Positions 32,535 through 41,725 of a stretch of DNA of 64,000 nt are shown piece after piece. The stretch spans positions 7,267-71,266 of the forward strand of contig CAYWIS010000005.1 of assembly GCA_964458385.1 (NCBI GenBank), read 5' to 3'. Below the pieces are notes generated by a model. It made no database searches. It saw only the letters and a program-made list of their open reading frames with translations, and was not told the DNA's origin. Origin of the DNA: JAHWKS01 sp964458385 (GTDB lineage Bacteria; Planctomycetota; Planctomycetia; Pirellulales; Pirellulaceae). How positions within the stretch are numbered: position 1 is the first letter of the stretch; each line of letters opens with the position of its first letter. The position numbers and the translations under genes are program-made.

Positions 32535-34241
32535 TTACAATAAGTGCGCAGCGGCTTGAAGCGTCCACTCGTTGAGGAAGTTCCACGTAAAGATTAACAC
32601 GACCAACGGAAAGGTCAGCAGAACTACATACGCGACGGGAAACACCCCAACGGAGAATGGCGTGCGGGAAGGCGGTTCGGCGTCGATGGTCATCACTTTC
32701 ACAACCCGAAGGTAATAGTACAGACTAAGCGCCGTATTAATTCCGCCAATAATCAGCAGCCAGAGGAGATAATTCCCGGCTCCTCCAGCGCGCTCGACAA
32801 CCACGTAGCCGTCGGCCAGGGCGGCAAAGATGGCGAACTTACCAAGAAAGCCCGCAAGTGGCGGTACTCCCACTAGGCTAAATAAGATTACCGAAAAACA
32901 TATCACAGTCCAAGGCGCGCGGCGCACCAAACCCGCGTAGTCGGCAATCTCTTCACTTCGCAGCGCATTGCGAAGAAAGGCGACGATCGCGAACGCCCCG
33001 AGATTCATGAACAAGTAAATGATGATGTATAGCGCCAGCGCAGCGGCCGCCTCCTGTGCACGTTTCGAATCGAGGTCCGCCAGGGCCAGCATCGGCGGAA
33101 CCGCCATCATCATGTAACCAGCGTGTGCAATCGTCGAGTACGCTAGCAGCCGTTTGATGTTCGTTTGGCCATACGCGGCCAGGTTGCCAAAGGTGCAAGT
33201 AATCGCTGCGAGGAATGCGGTGAGCCACGCCATGTAATTGCGAACAGGACGAAGCCCTTCAAGCAAATCCGCGCGTGCTCTGACTGGTTCCGCCACGACG
33301 TCGGAGTTCTGAAGGGCGACGTAATAGGCGCCGTCCGCGGCATGAGCCGACTCTTGGAAGGCCGATTCCTGGGGCAAATACGGCCCGTTCGTCTCGGGAG
33401 CCACTCCCAAACCAACCGCCACACGCACCAGAAGCGCTAGCGCCGCCGCCTTGGAGGCGACGCTTAAGAATGCGTTGATTTCGGCCGCGGCGCCTTCAAA
33501 GACATCGGGACACCAAAAGTGGAACGGAACGGCCGCGAGCTTGAAGGCAATTCCGACAGCCACCATCAGCCCGGCCAAGGCAAGGACCATCAACTGCGAC
33601 GAAGTAAACTCCGGGTAACGACGCGCGAGTTCGGCCGCCATCGTTGGAAAATGGACGGTATTGAGCAAACCGGCGAGCAGGCTGACGCCATATAACATGA
33701 TGCCGGCTGCGCCCGCGCCATAAATGGCGTACTTGAGCGCTGCCTCGCTGCTCTGCCGCCGGCCCTTGAGTAATCCAGCTAACGCGTACGACGGAACGCT
33801 TGCCATCTCGACGGCCAGGAACACCATAAACAAGTGATTGGCCGACGCCATCAGACACATGCCCAAGGTGGCGCCGAAGGCGAGTGAGTAAATATCAGGA
33901 CCGTCTTCACGATCGGGAATTCCCGAAAGCTTGGTCAGAGCGAGAAAGAGCACAAGAAACAACATGAGGAATGCTCGGATGAAGACCGCGTACCGGTCAT
34001 AAATGAGCATGCCTGTGAACAGCTCAGTACGTTCCGTGGGACCATAAAACGCTAGTACAAAACCCACCACGGCGCCGAACAAGCCAAGATAAAAAACGTC
34101 GATCCGGCGGCCGCCGGGAAGCAGCCTCGCCAGAAGCATCCCAACGATGGAGATGCACAACGCCAACTCCGGCCCGAAAGCTGGGATGCTGATGCGGATC
34201 GTGTTGGCGTACAGGGTATCGACAGCGTCGGTCAGGTTCAC
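32535..34241 (-). CDS. nuoN: NADH-quinone oxidoreductase subunit N
   Basis: A 568-residue membrane subunit of complex I, one of three antiporter-like proton-pumping units in the inner membrane. The TM5 glutamate is Glu145 (FLAVEMASVPSYAL), the TM7 lysine is Lys234 (IAFKLAAVPFHFWCPDVFEG), and TM9-10 carry NIKRLLAYSTIAHAGYM. It is longer than usual (about 480-500). The extra part is at about 280-335, a hydrophilic stretch between helices (ESAFQESAHAADGAYYVA). It is the last gene of the nuoHJKLMN run, 83 bases after nuoM. Confidence 0.94.
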   Translation of the reverse strand: MNLTDAVDTLYANTIRISIPAFGPELALCISIVGMLLARLLPGGRRIDVFYLGLFGAVVGFVLAFYGPTERTELFTGMLIYDRYAVFIRAFLMLFLVLFLALTKLSGIPDREDGPDIYSLAFGATLGMCLMASANHLFMVFLAVEMASVPSYALAGLLKGRRQSSEAALKYAIYGAGAAGIMLYGVSLLAGLLNTVHFPTMAAELARRYPEFTSSQLMVLALAGLMVAVGIAFKLAAVPFHFWCPDVFEGAAAEINAFLSVASKAAALALLVRVAVGLGVAPETNGPYLPQESAFQESAHAADGAYYVALQNSDVVAEPVRARADLLEGLRPVRNYMAWLTAFLAAITCTFGNLAAYGQTNIKRLLAYSTIAHAGYMMMAVPPMLALADLDSKRAQEAAAALALYIIIYLFMNLGAFAIVAFLRNALRSEEIADYAGLVRRAPWTVICFSVILFSLVGVPPLAGFLGKFAIFAALADGYVVVERAGGAGNYLLWLLIIGGINTALSLYYYLRVVKVMTIDAEPPSRTPFSVGVFPVAYVVLLTFPLVVLIFTWNFLNEWTLQAAAHLL

Positions 34242-34324
34242 GGTAGGTACTGCAAATCGCGTGGATCAGGTGGTATCGGCTTCGTGCGCTTGCGCCGCGC
34301 AGCCCCAGGTAATGGAGCGTCGGC

Positions 34325-36535
34325 CTATTGCTTGACTGGCGCCAACGCCGTTTCTTCGCCACGAACGGAATCGCTTAGAGCACGCTGCTCTTGCGCGGCC
34401 TGCTCCTGCGGCATTTTGATGTGCTGTGTCCACCATGCTAACTGATCGACCTGCCGGTCGACCGTCGCATCCATGAAGCGCAGAACCGTATGGTGCGGAA
34501 GGACGCCGAGGATCAGGGCGAAAGCGAACAGCACCGCTCCGATACTCGTTTCTCGTGGCGAAAGCGGCGTCAACGCTTCGCTGTGGGGCCCCTTGTATTC
34601 CGGTCCTAGGTAAACTCGCTGGATGGTCCACAGAATATAGGCCGCCGTGAGGATCACCACGCCTGCCGCGATTACCGCGAGCACTTTGCTGAAATTCCAG
34701 ACCGAAAGTACGACTAGCACTTCGCCGATAAATCCGCACAGGCCGGGCAAGCCAAGTCCGGCGAAGAAGATGCCAATTGCCAAGGCCGTGTATACCGGCA
34801 TGCGGCCGAACAACCCCCCGAACTCATCCAGGTTGCGATGGTGAACCCGGTCGTACACCACGCCGACCATGAAGAACATGCCAGCAGAACTGATGCCGTG
34901 AGCGATCATCTGGAACATGGCGCCCTTGATGCCCATATTCCAGTAGTCTCCGGTGAATGGGTTTAGACCGCCCACCGTGCCTACGGACCAAACGCCCAGC
35001 CCCAGTACCACGTAGCCCATGTGGCTGACCGAACTGTACGCGACTAAGCGTTTGAAATCCTTCTGCGCCATGGCGGCAAAGGCGCCATAGACCATACTGA
35101 TGACGCCCAACGTACACACAAACCACATCCACTCGTATCCGCCATCGGGACAGATCGGGTAGCAAATGCGGATGATCCCATAGCCGCCCATCTTGAGAAG
35201 TATGCCCGCCAGGATCATCGAAATCGGCGTGGGCGCTTCTACGTGTGCGTCAGGCAACCAAGTATGGAACGGCACGCTGGGGACCTTAATTAGAAAGCCA
35301 ATTAGTAGCAAAATGAACGCCCATTCCTGCCAGGTCCAACCATCGAACAATCGCCCCAAAACCGGCCATCCGCGGAACAATACAACCTCATCGTCGAACT
35401 GACGGGTGTGTTGACCAAGGGCCGCCAGCGCGAGCAAATTGAACGTGTGGACCGGTTCGGCGCTCTTCTGTAGGCGGATACCTTCGTTGACGCTCCAATT
35501 TCCAGGAGGAAGAATTTCGGCGTCGGTTTCACCTCCAGGAGGAATCGACGCAATCAGAATACCAGCCGTCGACTCGCTTGAATTAATTGCGTTCACAGTT
35601 GCTTGCGCTGTTTTCTGTCCTTCGGGGAGTTGTACGATCACGACGCTCGCCTGCTCGTCGTAAACAGCTGTCGGCTCCTCCCCTGCAACGGTCGCAAAGC
35701 GAATCGCGATTGGTTGACCAGCCGGTAAGTCCTTGCCGGCAACCAGCGTTAAAACGGCGTTGTCGCGCCCGCCCGCGTTCAATGAGAAGCGGCGGACTTC
35801 TTCGCCGAGCATTTCACGACGGGTGTGGAGGTATAGGCGTCCGAGCCTCGCTTCCACATCTTTGTGAAGATGCAAGTTGTCCCAAGCTACGACAGCCCCG
35901 GGGTTGGCGCCCGAAAAATCTGTGGCGTCCGATGCGGCAAGCTCGGTTAGATCGCTGTTGAAATACAGGATCAACAGCGCAATCAGCATTAGTACGCTGC
36001 CGACGAGCGTGTAAAGAAAAAACTTAATTGCCGCGTACTCTTTGCGTGGTCCTCCCCACACGCCAATGAGAAAATACATCGGCAAGAGCATGACTTCCCA
36101 AAACACATAGAACAGGAAGAAGTCAAGCGCGAGGAAGACGCCAAGCATTCCCGTTTCTAGTAATAGGAAGAGAATGCAGTAGCCTTTGACGTACTTGGTG
36201 ATCGACCAACTGGCGGCCATCGCCAGCATTGAGATAAACGAAGTGAGCAGGACCAACGGGAGGCTAATGCCGTCGACCCCCAGGAAGTAATAGATGTTGA
36301 ACGAAGGGATCCACGACAGACTGAACGCGTCTTGCATCTCGGCCTGCGCCGCGTTAAAGCCTGCTTCCCACCCCGGAATGAGCAGCGCGAGCGTGGCCAA
36401 GAACACAAGCGCGGTCACCCCGAATGAAAATCCGCGCAGGGCGTAAACGTTGGAGCTGGGAATAAAGGCCAGCAACAATGCGCCTACGGCGGGAAAGAAG
36501 ATTATGAAGCTGAGCAGGAAAATGGCGGCTGTCAT
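34325..36535 (-). CDS. nuoM: NADH-quinone oxidoreductase subunit M with extra loop domain
   Basis: A 736-residue antiporter-like subunit of complex I, while ordinary NuoM has about 500. Key residues are present: Glu147 (FWEVMLLP), Lys417 (FLIKVPSVPFHTWLPDAH) and the DFKRLVAYSSVSHMGYV segment. The surplus is mainly one insertion at about 193-362, between TM6 and the broken TM7. It is hydrophilic, begins with a helical stretch and continues as a beta-rich piece (AVLTLVAGKDLPAGQPIAIR, then TAQATVNAINSS). By the known topology of NuoM this loop faces the periplasm. The fourteen-helix core looks intact, so pumping should be possible. 98 bases after nuoL. Confidence 0.93.
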   Translation of the reverse strand: MTAAIFLLSFIIFFPAVGALLLAFIPSSNVYALRGFSFGVTALVFLATLALLIPGWEAGFNAAQAEMQDAFSLSWIPSFNIYYFLGVDGISLPLVLLTSFISMLAMAASWSITKYVKGYCILFLLLETGMLGVFLALDFFLFYVFWEVMLLPMYFLIGVWGGPRKEYAAIKFFLYTLVGSVLMLIALLILYFNSDLTELAASDATDFSGANPGAVVAWDNLHLHKDVEARLGRLYLHTRREMLGEEVRRFSLNAGGRDNAVLTLVAGKDLPAGQPIAIRFATVAGEEPTAVYDEQASVVIVQLPEGQKTAQATVNAINSSESTAGILIASIPPGGETDAEILPPGNWSVNEGIRLQKSAEPVHTFNLLALAALGQHTRQFDDEVVLFRGWPVLGRLFDGWTWQEWAFILLLIGFLIKVPSVPFHTWLPDAHVEAPTPISMILAGILLKMGGYGIIRICYPICPDGGYEWMWFVCTLGVISMVYGAFAAMAQKDFKRLVAYSSVSHMGYVVLGLGVWSVGTVGGLNPFTGDYWNMGIKGAMFQMIAHGISSAGMFFMVGVVYDRVHHRNLDEFGGLFGRMPVYTALAIGIFFAGLGLPGLCGFIGEVLVVLSVWNFSKVLAVIAAGVVILTAAYILWTIQRVYLGPEYKGPHSEALTPLSPRETSIGAVLFAFALILGVLPHHTVLRFMDATVDRQVDQLAWWTQHIKMPQEQAAQEQRALSDSVRGEETALAPVKQ

Positions 36536-36633
36536 AGTCGCATGCGTTTTGATTTGAGTTGGATAAACTTTGTTTCCGGGGTATGTCGTGCGGTAGGGAG
36601 CGCGGCGAGCGCCCCTAGCGCTACGTCACAACC

Positions 36634-39072
36634 CTAGCCGGCCACCGCCGCAGCGCGGAAGACGCTAATGAGAATGAACACCACCACGGTCCCCACGGCA
36701 ATAAAAAGCACGTACTCACGAAGGTTGCCTCGCTGGATACTTCGCGCGGAGAGCCCCAGCGAATAGGTCCAACCCGCGAACAAATTGACAAAGCCATCCA
36801 CAATCGCTCGGTCGGCAACCCGATCCCACACGGCTGCAAAGCGGCGGGTCGCAAGCGCTAGACTATCCAGCAGCCAATCAATCCAATACCGATCGAACTG
36901 CGCCACTAACCGCGAAATAACGTGCGTCGGCCGAACGAACAGGACGTCATAGAGTTCGTCAAACCACCACTTTTTGACAAGGAAGCGGTGTACCGATGCG
37001 AATTGTTGTCGCGCTTCGTCGGCGAGATATGGCCGCCAAACATAGTACACGGTCGCCAAGAGAATTCCGGCTAAGGCCGTCGCAAACGCGATAAGCGTCG
37101 CTGGCGTTTTGTGTTCGGGAGCGTGGCTTTCGTGTTCGTTGGGCCAGATCAGATTCACTAGCACGCCCGGCGTTTCGGTCAGCGTTCCCGCCGGCCGAGC
37201 TTGTTCCAAGAGCGAGGTTAAGTTCAGTCCCGGAATGGGCCACGCTACCCCAATGGCGAATACTGCGAGAATCACTAAGGGCGCCACCATTACGCGAGGC
37301 GATTCGTGGGCGTGATCATAGCGGTGATAATTGCGCGGCTCGCCTAGGAACGTCATGTACCACATGCGAAACATGTAGAACGCCGTAAGGGCGGCGCCGC
37401 CCGCGGCTAAGTAAAAGAAAACGGCGCCCCAAACGGGATTGGTGGACATGAACAGGTGCGCCTGTTCCAAAATGGCGTCTTTGGAATAGTAACCACTCAA
37501 GCCGATGACGAACGGTACGCCGGCGCCTGCAATGGCCAAACAGCCGATCAGCATGGTGTAGGCTGTCCAGGGCATCTTCTTAATCAGCCCGCCCATTTCG
37601 GTCATTTCGTTGGTGTGGACGGCGTGAATGACCGACCCAGAGCAAAGGAACAGCAGGCTCTTAAAAAACGCATGGGTAAAAAGGTGCAGCACGCCTGCAA
37701 GCCAACCGCCAAGGCCGATGGCGAGCATCATGTAGCCAAGTTGGCTCACCGTGGAGTATGCGAGGACTCGCTTGATATCGGTCGCTGTGATAGCAATGGT
37801 CGCCGCCATGAATAAGGTAATGGCGCCAATCACAGCGATAACCAGCAACACCTCAGGTACAAAAAACGGAAAGAACCGGGCGGCCAAGTAGACGCCCGCC
37901 GCAACCATCGTCGCCGAGTGTACAAGCGCCGAAACAGGCGTGGGGCCTTCCATAGCGTCAGGCAACCACACGTGCAGCGGGAACTGTGCGCTCTTACCGA
38001 CGCAACCACAAAAAATTCCTAATCCGGCGACGATCCAGAGCGCATATCCGTAACGTGGCTGCGAATTTGTCGCGTCGACGTTACTCCAACCTTCAAGCGT
38101 TGCGCGTTCACGAATTGCGGCAGCCAACTCTTCTCGCGTCGCCGTCGGGCCGAGTTCACGGGCCAACTCTGCGATACGTTCATGAGCGCCGGCGTACACC
38201 ATTCCCTCCGGCACTTGAAGCTGGTAGTTAGGCGCGGGACGGACCATTGCAAAGATCTCGTCAAACGCGAACGTACCCAGGGAACTCCAAATGGCCATCA
38301 GGCCGACGATCATGCCAAAGTCGCCCACACGGTTGACAATGAAGGCCTTGTTGGCCGCATTGGTAGCGCTCTTACGCTCAATGTAGAAGCCGATGAGGAA
38401 ATACGAACAAATGCCGACCAATTCCCAAAACACAAAAACCATCAGCACGTTGCCTGCTAGAACGAGGCCCAACATGCTAAAGCAGAACAGCGACAAATAC
38501 TGGAAAAAACGATGGAACCGGCCGGGGCGGCGCACGTGGTCTCCATTGGCCAGGTGCGCCTCGTGGTCAGTTACGTCATGCAACTCATCGTGCATGTAAC
38601 CGACCGCATAAAAGTGGATACACGACGCGATCAGAGTGACCATGCAAAACATGCTCACCGTGAGCGAGTCGATGTAGTAGCCGATACTCAGGCGAAGACC
38701 GCCAAACTTGCCAAGCAAGTAGTAGTCACCCGAAACCTTGGGCGGAACGATCGCCGCATGTTGGCCATCTTCGTGGTGTTCCGAGTGTTCACTACTCGCC
38801 GCCCCAGCGTGTACCTCTCGAGCAGCCGAACCTTCCGCAACCTCTTCCACCAGAGCATGGTGGGGTTCTTCATGCTTCTGCGGCCACCCGTTCGCTAGCC
38901 AGATGCCCAAACTGGTAAACGAAAATAGCCCCGACACAAGAATGGCCGCGATGGCCACATAAGCTGCGTTCCTTCCTCCCTGTCCCAACGAGGGGCCTAA
39001 GAGAAGGATTACAAAGAACGAGATAAGGGGCGCCAGTACGGCGAGTCCCAGGAGTACGGGTAGCGCGTCCAT
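36634..39072 (-). CDS. nuoL: NADH-quinone oxidoreductase subunit L, enlarged
   Basis: An 812-residue distal antiporter-like subunit of complex I, against about 610-650 usually. Essential residues are Glu217 (FVFWELVGICSYFLIGFY) and Lys360 (GCVGKSAQFPLHVWLPDAM), followed by the HSATMVAAGVYL helix. Three extra hydrophilic parts are seen: a His/Glu-rich loop at about 64-110, a short His/Asp loop at 161-183, and about 65 residues at 274-338 before TM7. The C-terminal part includes the long lateral helix region expected of NuoL. Its ATG overlaps the nuoK stop by one base, so translation is coupled. Confidence 0.94.
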   Translation of the reverse strand: MDALPVLLGLAVLAPLISFFVILLLGPSLGQGGRNAAYVAIAAILVSGLFSFTSLGIWLANGWPQKHEEPHHALVEEVAEGSAAREVHAGAASSEHSEHHEDGQHAAIVPPKVSGDYYLLGKFGGLRLSIGYYIDSLTVSMFCMVTLIASCIHFYAVGYMHDELHDVTDHEAHLANGDHVRRPGRFHRFFQYLSLFCFSMLGLVLAGNVLMVFVFWELVGICSYFLIGFYIERKSATNAANKAFIVNRVGDFGMIVGLMAIWSSLGTFAFDEIFAMVRPAPNYQLQVPEGMVYAGAHERIAELARELGPTATREELAAAIRERATLEGWSNVDATNSQPRYGYALWIVAGLGIFCGCVGKSAQFPLHVWLPDAMEGPTPVSALVHSATMVAAGVYLAARFFPFFVPEVLLVIAVIGAITLFMAATIAITATDIKRVLAYSTVSQLGYMMLAIGLGGWLAGVLHLFTHAFFKSLLFLCSGSVIHAVHTNEMTEMGGLIKKMPWTAYTMLIGCLAIAGAGVPFVIGLSGYYSKDAILEQAHLFMSTNPVWGAVFFYLAAGGAALTAFYMFRMWYMTFLGEPRNYHRYDHAHESPRVMVAPLVILAVFAIGVAWPIPGLNLTSLLEQARPAGTLTETPGVLVNLIWPNEHESHAPEHKTPATLIAFATALAGILLATVYYVWRPYLADEARQQFASVHRFLVKKWWFDELYDVLFVRPTHVISRLVAQFDRYWIDWLLDSLALATRRFAAVWDRVADRAIVDGFVNLFAGWTYSLGLSARSIQRGNLREYVLFIAVGTVVVFILISVFRAAAVAG

Positions 39073-39407
39073 TAGCCTTTCAGGTCATCCGCCCGATCGA
39101 CGTCAATGGTGGTGTGGTTATTGTAAAAATTAAGCGCAATGGCCAAAGCCACCGCCGCCTCGGCTGCCGCAAGTACGATCACAAAGACCGCGATCAATTG
39201 CCCGTCCAACCCCAAATGATTCTCGCGTAGAAAAGGGCTTCCAAACGCGATGAAGTTCACGTTGGCGCCGTTGAGAACCAGTTCGACGCCCATGAGTACG
39301 CCAAGAATATTACGTTTGGTCGCCATGCACACGATGCCGGTAACAAAAAGCACCGCGCCCACGATCAAATAGTGCGTAACGGTAATTTGTGCGAGCAGGG
39401 GGGCCAT
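39072..39407 (-). CDS. nuoK: NADH-quinone oxidoreductase subunit K
   Basis: A 111-residue three-helix subunit of the complex I membrane arm. It has the typical GIVCMATKRNILGVLMGVEL, whose buried glutamate takes part in the proton path, then LNGANVNFIAF and a last helix rich in Ala ending with ALNFYNNHTT. Length is normal. Start ATG 39407 lies three bases after the nuoJ stop, and the stop overlaps nuoL, which shows a tightly packed operon. Confidence 0.95.
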   Translation of the reverse strand: MAPLLAQITVTHYLIVGAVLFVTGIVCMATKRNILGVLMGVELVLNGANVNFIAFGSPFLRENHLGLDGQLIAVFVIVLAAAEAAVALAIALNFYNNHTTIDVDRADDLKG

Positions 39408-39410
39408 ACG

Positions 39411-40439
39411 CTATTCCAATTGCGCCCACATACTTTGGGCGCCGCCAATCTTGAGCAGACCGTAAAGGACGAACAAGGAAAGTGCTTGTGCAGCCGCTGT
39501 GGCCAAGCCCGGTACAAGGCCCAACGCTGTACTATTGACGACGACGAACACCGCCGCCATTACGACCAAGCCAGAGAACGCCCAGCGTTGCCAGTTGAGA
39601 AGCGCAATCAAACAGATGATGTGCAACGCCGTCAAGAATAGGCTCACGGTGAGTAACCATCGCGGAGCGCCCATTTGGGCTAGCAGGTCTTCGGTTAGGT
39701 CGCGACGGGCCATTACGTAGACAAGGGTCGCCAACGCGGAAATGTCCACCACTAACCACAACATGGTCCAGAGTGTCGCCAATCGGCCGCGGCGTTTGGG
39801 GGACCGCTCGTGACGGAGCGCCGGCGCGTCGGCGTATGCCGGATGAAAACGTTTGGTGCGAGCCAAATACGCTGCGCCGATGAGAACAATAAGCAAATGC
39901 ACCGACGCGATTTCAAACAGCAACAGATACCCCGACATGCCCTGCCGCAAGCGTGGATCGGCGTGATCGGATGCGTCGGGACGGATACCTAACAAGGCCA
40001 AGCCCAATTGTGTGGCGGTCTGGGATGCAATCGGCGAAACCTCTTCAGGATGGGGGCGAGGCCGGCTCCAATCGTCGACTCCGAATGCCGTTCGCACCAG
40101 GAGCACCAGGACAGCGCCGCCAACTAAAGCTCCCATAACCCATTCACCGCCCCGAGTCTTCATCGAAATGAAGCGTTCTTGGGCCGTAAGCATGACACCA
40201 AAAATGAGCAGCACCAGCGTACCGCCGACATAGATTAACAACTGCATGGCGCCGACGAACTCAGCGCCGGCCAAAATAAAGAGACCGGCTGACGCGCCGA
40301 GCGAGATGACCAAATAGAACGCCATGTGGACGATGTGATTCGAGAACAACACCGCCAAGGCGAACGCGCAGGTGATCGCAGCGAAAAGATAGAAAAAGAA
40401 AGAATGCCAGTCGGTGATCGTCGCCAGGAGGAGATTCAT
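39411..40439 (-). CDS. nuoJ: NADH-quinone oxidoreductase subunit J with extra membrane domain
   Basis: A 342-residue protein, where NuoJ is normally about 160-200. Residues 1-198 fit the family: HMAFYLVISLGASAGLFILA with the pi-bulge TM3 region, EFVGAMQLLIYVGGTLVLLIF, and a fifth helix near 170-192. The remaining 199-342 add a basic linker and about four more hydrophobic helices (near 220-243, 261-281, 285-305 and 312-330). This tail is not a NuoK copy, and I do not recognise it. The start overlaps the nuoH stop as ATGA. The call for the core is secure. Confidence 0.92.
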   Translation of the reverse strand: MNLLLATITDWHSFFFYLFAAITCAFALAVLFSNHIVHMAFYLVISLGASAGLFILAGAEFVGAMQLLIYVGGTLVLLIFGVMLTAQERFISMKTRGGEWVMGALVGGAVLVLLVRTAFGVDDWSRPRPHPEEVSPIASQTATQLGLALLGIRPDASDHADPRLRQGMSGYLLLFEIASVHLLIVLIGAAYLARTKRFHPAYADAPALRHERSPKRRGRLATLWTMLWLVVDISALATLVYVMARRDLTEDLLAQMGAPRWLLTVSLFLTALHIICLIALLNWQRWAFSGLVVMAAVFVVVNSTALGLVPGLATAAAQALSLFVLYGLLKIGGAQSMWAQLE

Positions 40440-41725
40440 TGGACACCTCCTTTATTACCTTCAGCCGCCGCTGACACGGTCGCGAAAATCGGTCTTCCGC
40501 CCGACGACTTTGTCGTTTGAGCCGAAGCAGAAGCTCCATCGCGATTGGCGGCCTCCTGTTCGGCTCGCCATTGTTCGCGGACTTCGCTTCGATGTTCGAA
40601 CGGTTTGGCGATGCGATTCAGGTAAATGTCGTTGGGGGACCACAGTCCCAGATACTGCCAGGCGATTACGCCCAAGAACCCCATGGCTGCTAAAGGAACA
40701 CAGTACTTCAGGCAGGTGGTCATGACTTGGTCGATGCGCAAGCGCGGCAGCGTCCACCTCGCCCACATCATCAGCGTGACGCCGAGAACCGCTTTGAATA
40801 TGAAGTTCAACGCTCCAAAGAGATTCGCCGTTTCACGCAAGATCCACGTTTCTGAATTTGCCCAGCCTAACCAGTGGAAAATTGGGATCGGGCCATTCCA
40901 TCCGCCGAAGAACAATATGGCGGCCAGTCCGCTCACGGCGAACATGGAGCCATATTCAGCCATGAAGAAGAAACTCCACCGGAGGCCCGAATATTCGGTG
41001 TGGAATCCAGCGACAAGCTCGCTTTCGGCTTCCGCCAAGTCGAATGGAGCGCGGTTCACGCTTGCCGTGGCGCACGTAAAGTAAACCCAAAAAATGCAGA
41101 ACGTGAATGGATCGTGAAACACTAACCAATTGGTAAACAGCCCCGCCTGCATGTTGGCGATTGTGATCAGGTTCAGCGTGCCACAAAGCAGCACTGGCAC
41201 GACCACGCACAGGCCTAAAGGCACTTCATAACTAACAACCTGCGCCGCTTCACGCATGGCGCCGAAGAGCGACCACTTGGAGCCAGAAGCGTAGCCCGCC
41301 AGGATTACGCCGAACACTTCTAAGCCCACCACGGCCAGAATGAAAAACACAGCGACATTCAGCTCCCAAGCGACCCAGCCATTCGAAAATGGTAACGCCA
41401 AGTACGCCGCGAAGCTGGCGGCAAAGCTGATGTAAGGCGCTACGCGAAAGAGGAGTGCGTCGGCCTGAGCGGGGGTGAGATCTTCCTTTGCAAGAAGTTT
41501 GATGCCGTCGGCAATCGTTTGTAGCCAGCCGAACCGGCCGCCCACGCGCGTAGGTCCTAGGCGATCCTGGATGCGGCCCGAAACCTTGCGCTCAAGCCAA
41601 ATGAAGAACAAGGCTCCCACGGCGACGATGTTCAACAGGATCGCACATTTAATAAGTGCGGCGATCGTGTGGCCGAGCCAGACGTGCTCGGTAATGCCGA
41701 AGATGTCGTTGAAGAAGTGACCCAC
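40436..41725 (-). CDS. nuoH: NADH-quinone oxidoreductase subunit H
   Basis: A 429-residue subunit that forms much of the quinone chamber of complex I. Conserved parts are FFIWLERKVSGRIQDRLGPT with the N-terminal loop GRFGWLQTIADGIKLLAKED, the charged loop NRAPFDLAEAESELVAGFHT, and the TLPRLRIDQVM segment near the end. After the last helix the C-terminus has about 65 hydrophilic residues not needed for the core. It is the first gene of the run, and no nuoI lies between it and nuoJ, where many bacteria have it. The region upstream is long and shared with glnA. Confidence 0.95.
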   Translation of the reverse strand: MGHFFNDIFGITEHVWLGHTIAALIKCAILLNIVAVGALFFIWLERKVSGRIQDRLGPTRVGGRFGWLQTIADGIKLLAKEDLTPAQADALLFRVAPYISFAASFAAYLALPFSNGWVAWELNVAVFFILAVVGLEVFGVILAGYASGSKWSLFGAMREAAQVVSYEVPLGLCVVVPVLLCGTLNLITIANMQAGLFTNWLVFHDPFTFCIFWVYFTCATASVNRAPFDLAEAESELVAGFHTEYSGLRWSFFFMAEYGSMFAVSGLAAILFFGGWNGPIPIFHWLGWANSETWILRETANLFGALNFIFKAVLGVTLMMWARWTLPRLRIDQVMTTCLKYCVPLAAMGFLGVIAWQYLGLWSPNDIYLNRIAKPFEHRSEVREQWRAEQEAANRDGASASAQTTKSSGGRPIFATVSAAAEGNKGGVQ

